A stretch of DNA of 5,709 bases from Methanomassiliicoccales archaeon (GTDB lineage Archaea; Thermoplasmatota; Thermoplasmata; SG8-5): positions 1-5,709 of the forward strand of contig DAOVXH010000130.1 of NCBI GenBank assembly GCA_030636255.1, read 5' to 3'. The notes beneath the pieces were generated by a model. It saw nothing but the letters and a program-made list of their open reading frames with translations, was not told the DNA's origin and searched no databases. Position 1 is the stretch's first letter; each line of letters opens with the position of its first letter. Positions 1 through 5,200 of this stretch are shown piece by piece. The position numbers and the translations under genes are program-made.

Positions 1-2
1 AG

Positions 3-1253
3 GATTTGCAATTAGAACGATTGAAAAAGATGGTGAAATATGCCTATGATAATGTGCCAATGTACAAGAAGCGCATGGATGGGGCCAGCATTGACCCCAC
101 AAGGGTAGCCAGTCTGGAAAATTATGCAGCCATACCATTCACAGTAAAGGACGACCTCAGGGATCATTATCCCTATGGAATCAGGGCCGTGCCTTTGGAA
201 AAGATAAACAGATTACACGCATCCTCAGGGACAACTGGCAAGCCAACTGTGGTCAGTTACACAACAAATGACCTGAACACATGGAACAGGTTAATGGCCA
301 GGACCTATGCCGCCGCTGGTGTGGAAAAAGGCGACATTGTTCAGAATGCCTATGGATATGGTTTATTCACTGGTGGACTTGGGTTCCATTATGGCGCAGA
401 GGTTCTTGGGTGCACGGTGATACCAACAGCAACTGGAAACACAAAACGCCAGCTAATGATGGCAAAGGACATGGGTTCCACGGTACTGGCTGCAACTCCA
501 TCCTATGCAATGTTCCTGGCAGAGGCCGCCCCAAAGGAAGGGTATGATTTAAAGAAAGATTTCAAATTCAGAATTGGAATGTTCGGTGCCGAACCATGGT
601 CAGAAGAGGCACGCCAGCGCATTCAAAACGCCTTTGGAATAAGGGCACATGATGTTTACGGAATGAGTGAGCTTTATGGGCCAGGCGTAGCCGTCGAATG
701 CGTTCATCAGAACGGCCTGCACATATGGGGAGATGAGTTCCTGGTTGAGATCATTGACACTGATACCGGTGAGGTACTGCCAGAGGGCAGCCACGGTGAA
801 ATGGTATTCACCATGCTCACAAGGGAGGCAATGCCTCTTCTCCGGTACAGGACAAGAGATTTGGCAACAGTTAATTGGGAGGAATGTGAATGCGGCCGAT
901 ACCACCCAAGAATCATGCGTGTGAAAGGTCGTTCCGATGACATGCTCATCATTGGCGGTGTGAACGTATTCCCCAGCCAGGTCGAGACCGTGCTCATGAA
1001 AATGGACGGTGTTGGCGACCATTATCAGATTATCGTGGACAGGGACATACTGGACAAGCTTCATATCAAGGTAGAAGTTGAAGAAAGTTTCTTCCGTTCA
1101 CCTGAATTCAATTCAGAAACATTTGCCAAGACATTGAGCGAAGAGCTGACAGCTGTAATGACTGTTCGAGCCAAGATAGAAATTATGGAACCCGGAACCC
1201 TGCCAAGAACCGAGGGCAAGGCCAAACGAGTAATAGACATGAGGTCTCAGTAA
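3..1253 (+). CDS. paaK: Phenylacetate-CoA ligase (PaaK-type AMP-forming acyl-CoA ligase), 5' partial
   Basis: Member of the ANL adenylating superfamily, PaaK subfamily. These cytosolic enzymes activate phenylacetate or a related aryl/acyl acid with ATP and CoA, giving acyl-CoA, AMP and pyrophosphate; in archaea they are often linked to indolepyruvate/aryl-pyruvate oxidation. Counting the TTG codon at base 6 as residue 1, I see the P-loop SSGTTGKPT (73-81), the acyl-adenylate motif YGMSELYGPG (218-227), YRTRDL (281-286), the hinge-region GRSDDMLIIGGVNVFPSQVE (308-327) and the C-terminal PRTEGKAKRV (400-409) with candidate catalytic lysines K405/K407. Cys/His residues (C232, H234, C294, C296) could form a metal site. 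The frame is open to the left edge (GAT before the TTG), and family members carry about 15-25 further N-terminal residues (usually ending in ...LQxERLK), so TTG at 6 is not the true start. The stop directly abuts the CBS gene. True substrate is unproven: phenylacetate is the default family assignment. Confidence 0.93.
   Translation, partial: DLQLERLKKMVKYAYDNVPMYKKRMDGASIDPTRVASLENYAAIPFTVKDDLRDHYPYGIRAVPLEKINRLHASSGTTGKPTVVSYTTNDLNTWNRLMARTYAAAGVEKGDIVQNAYGYGLFTGGLGFHYGAEVLGCTVIPTATGNTKRQLMMAKDMGSTVLAATPSYAMFLAEAAPKEGYDLKKDFKFRIGMFGAEPWSEEARQRIQNAFGIRAHDVYGMSELYGPGVAVECVHQNGLHIWGDEFLVEIIDTDTGEVLPEGSHGEMVFTMLTREAMPLLRYRTRDLATVNWEECECGRYHPRIMRVKGRSDDMLIIGGVNVFPSQVETVLMKMDGVGDHYQIIVDRDILDKLHIKVEVEESFFRSPEFNSETFAKTLSEELTAVMTVRAKIEIMEPGTLPRTEGKAKRVIDMRSQ
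1241..1245 (+). promoter_or_regulatory. Shine-Dalgarno site for the CBS-domain gene
   Basis: GAGGT, complementary to the anti-SD at the 3' end of 16S rRNA, lies 8 nt before the ATG at 1254 and inside the last codons of the ligase gene. It supports 1254 as the start and translation from a shared mRNA with the ligase. The same GAGGT-8 nt-ATG layout precedes rdgB at 2371. Confidence 0.6.
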
Positions 1254-1733
1254 ATGTTAGTTGACGATATAATGACCAAGGAAGTTAAGGTCATACACCC
1301 GGACCAGACAATATCAGAGGCAGTTACAGAACTGTCCAAGCATGGAATATCCGGTGCACCGGTGCTTGATGAATCTGGCCAATTAATGGGAATAATAACA
1401 GAAAATGATATTCTCAATGCTGTAAAAAATACTGGCAAGCGATTGGAGATGGTTTACCCCTCCCTGTCAATGGTCAGTGTCTCTTTCATTGAAACAATGG
1501 AGGAGAAAGAGACCCTGGAAGCATTCAAGGAAATTGCAAACACCAAGGTCTCGGATATTATGACCAAGGCAGTTACAACAGTCCAGGCCGGTAGTAAACT
1601 AGCTCTTGTTGTGAACTTCATCATTCTCAAAGGCGTTAACCGGATACCTGTAATGGACGGCGGAAAGGTCATTGGCATAGTTTCCAGGGCAGATATTATC
1701 CAGGGACTGGCTCGGTCAAACATTCTGAAGTAA
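1254..1733 (+). CDS. Two-CBS-domain (Bateman module) protein
   Basis: A 159-aa cytosolic protein made of one tandem CBS pair and no other recognisable domain. CBS1 spans about residues 3-58 and CBS2 about 99-156. The internal duplication is plain: VDDIMTKEV (3-11) matches VSDIMTKAV (99-107), GISGAPVLD (31-39) matches GVNRIPVMD (127-135), and GIITENDIL (46-54) matches GIVSRADII (141-149). The T49/D52 and S144/D147 pairs sit where CBS modules bind the ribose of adenine nucleotides. The linker of about 40 residues (59-98) is longer and less conserved. Such stand-alone modules usually sense AMP/ATP, SAM or similar ligands and regulate a partner. The start codon directly follows the stop of the PaaK-type ligase, an AMP-producing enzyme, so a regulatory link is a fair inference but not shown. 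Ligand and partner are unknown. Confidence 0.92.
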   Translation: MLVDDIMTKEVKVIHPDQTISEAVTELSKHGISGAPVLDESGQLMGIITENDILNAVKNTGKRLEMVYPSLSMVSVSFIETMEEKETLEAFKEIANTKVSDIMTKAVTTVQAGSKLALVVNFIILKGVNRIPVMDGGKVIGIVSRADIIQGLARSNILK

Positions 1734-1735
1734 AG

Positions 1736-1744
1736 CTATTATAA
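1736..1744 (+). promoter_or_regulatory. Possible archaeal TATA box for the bud32-rdgB-membrane protein cluster
   Basis: TATTATAAG is centred about 26 bp before the bud32 ATG at 1766, the usual TATA-to-start distance in archaea. Transcription would then begin at or next to the ATG. No GAGGT-type SD is placed before this ATG (nearest purine run AAGGAA is about 17 nt away), which fits a leaderless message. It lies in the only non-overlapping gap (1734-1765) in the + strand gene run. The motif is short and AT-rich matches are common, so this is tentative. Confidence 0.4.
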
Positions 1745-1765
1745 GGAAAGCTCAATTGCCCACCA

Positions 1766-2374
1766 ATGAGCATTATCGCCCAGGGCGCAGAAGCAAAGAT
1801 CCACAGGGGCCAGTGGCATGGCCGCCAGGTTATAATAAAGGAAAGGGAGAGCAAGGCCTATCGCCCAAAGGAGCTGGACACCAGGCTACGCAATTCCAGG
1901 CTTAAAGCAGAAGCCCAGTTAATTAGCCAGGCAAGAAAGGCCGGCGTTAGAACACCACTTATTTATGATATTGATTTGGAGAAGAGTAGCATTACCATGG
2001 AGTTCATTGACGGCCCAACAGCCAAAACTGCTCTTCAGAATTCAGATGACCGAAAAGAACTGGCCAAGACAATAGGCCAGAGAATTGGCCAGCTACATAA
2101 TGCAGATTTGATACACGGAGATTTGACAACCTCCAATATGCTGTTCCAGGGAAATGAGCCATGCTTTATAGACTTCGGACTGGGAGAGAAGAGCCCTGAA
2201 CCGGAAAAGAAGGGCGTAGACCTGCATCTGCTGAAGGTGGCATTGAGCAGCGCCCACTCTGAATTTGCAGACCTCTATGAAATAATGTCCAGTGCCTATG
2301 CCAATGAATATTCCCAGGGAAAGAAAATCCTTAAGGTTGTTGAGGACATTGAGAAGCGAGGTCGTTATCAATGA
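1766..2374 (+). CDS. bud32: KEOPS complex kinase/ATPase Bud32 (stand-alone form)
   Basis: Small atypical protein kinase (202 aa, within the usual size for the family) of the KEOPS complex, which with Kae1, Cgi121 and Pcc1 transfers threonylcarbamoyl to A37 of ANN-decoding tRNAs (t6A). Bud32 acts there as an ATPase and switches Kae1 activity; it is cytosolic. Visible motifs are a glycine-poor P-loop AQGAEA (5-10), the ATP lysine K25 in VIIKERESKAYRPKELD (22-38), the helix C glutamate E49, the catalytic loop HGDLTTSNML (117-126, D119, N124), the Mg-binding DFG (136-138), KGVDLHLLK (149-157) and the basic C-terminal tail RGRYQ. No activation segment follows DFG, as is typical. In many Euryarchaeota Bud32 is fused to the C-terminus of Kae1; here it is separate and no kae1 is visible in the window. 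Its TGA overlaps the rdgB ATG by 4 bp (ATGA), indicating co-translation. Confidence 0.94.
   Translation: MSIIAQGAEAKIHRGQWHGRQVIIKERESKAYRPKELDTRLRNSRLKAEAQLISQARKAGVRTPLIYDIDLEKSSITMEFIDGPTAKTALQNSDDRKELAKTIGQRIGQLHNADLIHGDLTTSNMLFQGNEPCFIDFGLGEKSPEPEKKGVDLHLLKVALSSAHSEFADLYEIMSSAYANEYSQGKKILKVVEDIEKRGRYQ
2358..2362 (+). promoter_or_regulatory. Shine-Dalgarno site for rdgB
   Basis: GAGGT ends 8 nt before the rdgB ATG at 2371, inside the 3' end of bud32. It supports the overlapping start at 2371 and internal initiation on the bud32 message. Confidence 0.6.
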
Positions 2375-2925
2375 AAGTTCTTTTTGCCACTGGCAATCCT
2401 GGCAAGTTGAAGGAAGTCCAGGCAAAGTTCGCCCCAATGGGATTCGAGGTTGAACAGCTTGTGGACGAATACCCTGAAATTCAGGCCGATACCCTGGAAG
2501 AGGTAGTTCATAGCGGCCTAAAATGGTTATTTGACCGCCATAAAACCCCAATAATAATTGATGATTCCGGCCTATTTATTGAAGCACTGGGTGGCTTCCC
2601 GGGAGTTTATTCAGCCTATGTTTTCAAGACACTGGGGTGTGATGGCATACTGAAACAAATGGTCAATATTGAAAACCGAAAGGCAGAGTTCCAGTGCTGT
2701 GCCGGATATGTTGATGCCAATGGCCAGATAATCACAATAATGGGAAAATCCCATGGCAATTTAATCCATGAAATGCGTGGCTCTGGTGGATTTGGCTATG
2801 ACCCAATATTTGTGCCAGATGAGCACGCCCAGACCTTTGCAGAACTTGATATTGAATCCAAAAATCAAATTTCACACCGAGGAAGAGCTTTTGAGGCACT
2901 TTCCAAAGCCCTCAAGGAGTTGTGA
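2371..2925 (+). CDS. rdgB: XTP/dITP pyrophosphatase (Ham1/RdgB family)
   Basis: House-cleaning nucleotidase that hydrolyses non-canonical purine NTPs (XTP, ITP, dITP) to the monophosphate and pyrophosphate, keeping deaminated bases out of DNA and RNA. It is a cytosolic, usually dimeric, Mg-dependent enzyme. The 184-aa length matches archaeal members. Family motifs are all present: TGNPGK (7-12, phosphate-binding), DDSGL (64-68, with the conserved acidic metal/catalytic residues D64 and D65), GFPGVYSAY (75-83), GGFGYDPIF (139-147, base-recognition loop) and SHRGRA (168-173). The start is fixed by the first residues MKVLFATGNPGK, by GAGGT 8 nt upstream and by the ATGA overlap with bud32. The 3' end reaches the next gene, so the three genes probably share one mRNA. 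Nothing is missing from the catalytic set. Confidence 0.95.
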   Translation: MKVLFATGNPGKLKEVQAKFAPMGFEVEQLVDEYPEIQADTLEEVVHSGLKWLFDRHKTPIIIDDSGLFIEALGGFPGVYSAYVFKTLGCDGILKQMVNIENRKAEFQCCAGYVDANGQIITIMGKSHGNLIHEMRGSGGFGYDPIFVPDEHAQTFAELDIESKNQISHRGRAFEALSKALKEL

Positions 2926-2945
2926 CCTTGGAGTCTGGATATGTC

Positions 2946-3629
2946 ATGAAAAGACTGGGACTTTTTTTCATACCTGTCATTGTCAGCACCATATTCATTA
3001 TCCTGATGTGGCTTGGCCTTGAGCCGGTTATGTTTCAGATAATCGGGTTGCTGCTTCTGAGCTATTTTATCTCGCCATTTGGCAGGGAGGTGCTGATTCC
3101 TGCGGCTGTGATATCTCTATTGGGATTTCATGGAATAAATCACATGTTCATGGACATCATTCTGGTTGTTGGCGTTGTGGTCTTTGTTGATATAATGTGT
3201 TCCATCTTTTTGCTGTGGAATTTGGATTTACTAAAATATCTGCCAGTATTTGGAAAATGGATTGATGGCATTGAGAAGTTTGGCAAGGCAAAGCTGAAAA
3301 AAAGCAAGAGAAAACAGCAAAACACCTTCTTCCTGCTCACAGGCTATGTGGCACTTCCATTCCAGGGCTCCGGGGGTATTGTTTCCACAATAATAGGCAT
3401 GCTCACCGGCCTGAAAAAACAGAGGGTCTGGCTCTCTGTCTGGATAGGTTCCTTTATTGGCTCGCTAATCATAGCAATCCTGTCATTCTCAATTGGCGAG
3501 ATGTTAATGGACATATTCGGCTCAACAATATGGTATTTCCTGGGTATGTTCCTGATGCTCAGCATAATCATTTACATAGTTCTGGGATATCGAAAAGCTA
3601 AGATTAAGAGTGCTTCACCTGGGGAATAG
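2946..3629 (+). CDS. Polytopic membrane protein, 'small multi-drug export' (COG2426/PF06695-like) family
   Basis: A hydrophobic integral membrane protein; the family carries an old 'putative small multi-drug export' label without firm functional proof. Numbering from an alternative GTG start at 2922, membrane spans are about 12-33, 36-52, 57-70, 76-99, 136-162 (partly re-entrant), 168-190 and 200-222. Two family-like motifs stand out: GREVLIPAA (54-62, polar E56 and P60 within a helix) and LPFQGSGGIVSTIIGMLTGL (145-164, proline/glycine-rich, resembling the LPxxGtGaw... segment). A strongly basic cytosolic loop, KFGKAKLKKSKRKQQ (119-133), separates the halves. Start choice: GTG at 2922 overlaps the rdgB stop (GTGA) but its AAGGAG is only 2 nt away. 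ATG at 2946 (chosen) has GGAG 12 nt upstream, nearer to the spacing seen in neighbouring genes. Substrate unknown; likely the last gene of the cluster. Confidence 0.8.
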   Translation: MKRLGLFFIPVIVSTIFIILMWLGLEPVMFQIIGLLLLSYFISPFGREVLIPAAVISLLGFHGINHMFMDIILVVGVVVFVDIMCSIFLLWNLDLLKYLPVFGKWIDGIEKFGKAKLKKSKRKQQNTFFLLTGYVALPFQGSGGIVSTIIGMLTGLKKQRVWLSVWIGSFIGSLIIAILSFSIGEMLMDIFGSTIWYFLGMFLMLSIIIYIVLGYRKAKIKSASPGE

Positions 3630-3631
3630 CC

Positions 3632-3702
3632 TGTCGTGCACGACACCGATTGTATGTTAAGACTTTGAGCCAGATGGCTCAAAGGCAGAATCGTGTACGA
3701 CG
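3632..3702 (+). repeat. Nested inverted-repeat element between convergent genes
   Basis: Two near-identical palindromic blocks, TCGTGCACGAC (3634-3644) and TCGTGTACGAC (3691-3701), differ at one base; the first sits in a perfect 14-bp palindrome, TGTCGTGCACGACA (3632-3645). Because each block is nearly self-complementary, they also pair with each other: 3632-3643 against 3691-3702 gives 12 pairs, 10 Watson-Crick plus G-U pairs at 3632/3702 and 3638/3696. Inside lies a perfect 9-bp hairpin, 3663-3671 with 3676-3684, loop AGAT. The G-U pairs hold only in the + strand RNA (they become A-C mismatches in the - strand RNA), so a folded 3' end of the + strand message is favoured. Operator, cruciform or termination/stability roles are all possible. 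Confidence 0.6.
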
Positions 3703-3716
3703 TTCTCACAACGATA

Positions 3717-3722
3717 TTTTTT
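3717..3722 (+). terminator. T6 tract, probable transcription end for the + strand cluster
   Basis: Six consecutive T residues follow the structured element by about 14 nt and lie 88 nt after the membrane-protein stop codon. Archaeal RNA polymerase terminates at oligo-T tracts, with or without a hairpin, so this is the best candidate end for the + strand transcript. A small hairpin, CGTT (3701-3704) with AACG (3710-3713), sits just before it but is too short to weigh much. Confidence 0.4.
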
Positions 3723-3728
3723 CAACCA

Positions 3729-3750
3729 CCGCCCGTCAATTTTCGGGCGG
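3729..3750. terminator. GC-rich hairpin overlapping the transglutaminase stop codon
   Basis: CCGCCCG (3729-3735) pairs perfectly with CGGGCGG (3744-3750); the 8-nt loop contains the TGA stop of the - strand gene (3736-3738). The upstream arm encodes part of the PPPPEN C-terminus. It resembles a terminator stem at the meeting point of the convergent genes, but no T-run follows it on the - strand (an A-rich stretch does), so it is not a canonical intrinsic terminator. It may instead stabilise 3' ends or block read-through. Confidence 0.35.
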
Positions 3751-5145
3751 AGGAGGGAATAATATCGGTTTTTGGCAGGTCATGCAGTAGGCATTTTCAA
3801 AAGCACAATGCCGGTGGAAAGTGGTATGACATCCTGGACACGCATACAAATCCTTGGCAATTTCTTCGGCACATATATGGCACATGATTTTTGTTGATTT
3901 GATTTCTGATACTGCACTCATAATCAATATTACAGTGATAAAACCAAATATCAGAATCATGCCCATCCAGAAATTAGGTTCCATCCAGATAGGAACCCAA
4001 AGATCCAATCCAGTCACATCAATAACATGCAATAAATCAGATTCCACAAATGTGGTGTTCCAGCTGCCATTATACATCTCGGTAGGTGATTGGCCAACTG
4101 CCAGGCCGCCAGCATAAAAGGTTCCCAGGGGGTCAACATTTATCCAGTACCCTGTTTCATCCATCATTGCATGGGTCTTCACATCTGCTCCATAATAAGC
4201 CCGAATATCGTCTCTGGCCTGCTCATAATCCTCAATTGTATTTCCAATATAGACTGCGGCATATGCGTGGTCATGTGTCAGATAGATTCGACTTGTACCA
4301 CCAATATCTTCCACCATTGCGGCAATGAGCATGGCATAGTCCTCACAATCCCCTTGCAGGCTATCTAATAACTCATCTGGAGAATACCATTTGTCACCGC
4401 CAGGGTCCTCGGTATAAACGCAATTCTTGTCCAGGTAATCAAATATTGCGCATACTTTTCCTATATTGTATTCATTGCCCATGCCTTCGGTGGCCTCAGC
4501 AGCAGCACTGGTTACATTCTCAGAATCAAAATCCACAAGCTCATTTACTCTTTCATAATAATTTCTGTAATTATATTCCAGGTCATGGTCATTGGGTTCT
4601 GTAAGCTCCACAACCTCAATGGTATGCTCAGTTAGATCCAGCCAGTCATCTCCACCGCCAGTTACCCTGTACCATCCATTGTTCCTGAAAATAAGGAGTT
4701 GCATGCTTATCTGATATTTGTGATTACCAGCAGTTGAGGGCCCAGGCACATCCAGTGCTTTTACCTCATATGTGTCTCCAGCATAGATGTATTCGTGAAC
4801 ATCCTTGGAAGAACCAGCCCCCAAATCTGTCCATTGGAAGGAAACTCGTTCAAGGAATATTTCCCTGGTTCCATTGTTTTGAAATTGAATGCGAACGCTG
4901 TTTCCATATCCTATATAAATATCACCTATTGAAATGAGCACCGATATGTCTGGAAGAGACTGGGGCCAGTCACCGGTAAGGGTTGGCAATGGTTCCAGTT
5001 CCTGGGGAATGAACTGGTTCGGTGTATGGAGCTCTTCTTGTGCAAATGCCTCTGCCGCAGGATAATTCATTGTGGAGAAAATACCCATTATAGCCGAGAG
5101 GATGAGCAAAGCTCCAAAAATGCCTGCCAGTACGCGATGGTTCAT
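3736..5145 (-). CDS. Membrane-anchored transglutaminase-like protein with C-terminal RING/PHD-like zinc finger
   Basis: A 469-aa multidomain protein I cannot assign to a named gene. Order: hydrophobic segment 5-26 (signal peptide or anchor; possible AFA cleavage site at 33-35); proline-rich linker 41-65; beta-rich, Ig/CARDB-like region about 66-180; transglutaminase-like domain about 225-345; membrane helix about 392-412; zinc finger 422-457. The papain-fold triad is intact: C267 in GDCEDYA (265-271), H293 in HDHAYAAVYI (291-300) and D338 in WINVDPLG (334-341). Zinc ligands follow C-x2-C-x10-C-x2-C-x4-H-x2-C-x6-C-x2-C (C422, C425, C436, C439, H444, C447, C454, C457), a C4HC3 order typical of cross-brace folds. 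Lysines after the last helix put the finger in the cytoplasm and the enzyme domain outside. Prokaryotic transglutaminase-like domains are often proteases or amidases, so peptide hydrolysis is as likely as crosslinking. No SD precedes the ATG; a leaderless mRNA is plausible. Confidence 0.88.
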   Translation of the reverse strand: MNHRVLAGIFGALLILSAIMGIFSTMNYPAAEAFAQEELHTPNQFIPQELEPLPTLTGDWPQSLPDISVLISIGDIYIGYGNSVRIQFQNNGTREIFLERVSFQWTDLGAGSSKDVHEYIYAGDTYEVKALDVPGPSTAGNHKYQISMQLLIFRNNGWYRVTGGGDDWLDLTEHTIEVVELTEPNDHDLEYNYRNYYERVNELVDFDSENVTSAAAEATEGMGNEYNIGKVCAIFDYLDKNCVYTEDPGGDKWYSPDELLDSLQGDCEDYAMLIAAMVEDIGGTSRIYLTHDHAYAAVYIGNTIEDYEQARDDIRAYYGADVKTHAMMDETGYWINVDPLGTFYAGGLAVGQSPTEMYNGSWNTTFVESDLLHVIDVTGLDLWVPIWMEPNFWMGMILIFGFITVILIMSAVSEIKSTKIMCHICAEEIAKDLYACPGCHTTFHRHCAFENAYCMTCQKPILFPPPPEN

Positions 5146-5169
5146 GTATAGTAGATAAAGCAGTAGTTC

Positions 5170-5182
5170 ATAATCCTTATTG
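5170..5182 (-). promoter_or_regulatory. Weak candidate TATA region for the transglutaminase-like gene
   Basis: In the 55-bp spacer 5146-5200, the - strand reads CAATAAGGATTATG, placing an AT-rich ATTATG centred about 27 bp before the ATG, where a leaderless archaeal promoter would need its TATA box. The match to a TATA consensus is poor, and co-transcription with the upstream aldolase gene is equally possible. Nothing else is evident in this spacer. Confidence 0.2.
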
Positions 5183-5200
5183 TCCCTAAATCAGGTGTGA

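Noticed and set aside
6..8. TTG as the real start of the ligase
   Set aside because: The frame continues to the window edge and the family normally has a further N-terminal stretch before this point, so the codon is most likely an internal leucine.
600..1064. Long open frame (154 codons) on the - strand inside the ligase gene
   Set aside because: It lies fully antisense to a gene with all ligase motifs, has no recognisable domain and a His/Cys-rich composition typical of a shadow frame.
2093..2551. Open frame of 152 codons on the - strand across the bud32/rdgB junction
   Set aside because: It is antisense to two motif-complete genes, has no domain signature and no plausible SD or promoter.
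3632..3750. Insertion sequence, CRISPR repeat or attachment site in the spacer
   Set aside because: Only two copies of a short palindrome are present, with no spacer-repeat periodicity, no target-site duplications, no transposase or integrase and no tRNA gene nearby.
3693..3887. Small + strand open frame in the convergent spacer
   Set aside because: Most of it is antisense to the zinc finger coding region; the translated product is low-complexity with no recognisable feature.
4086..4368. Overlapping + strand open frames within the transglutaminase-like gene
   Set aside because: They are antisense shadows of the catalytic domain, whose triad residues and flanking sequence leave no doubt about the coding strand.
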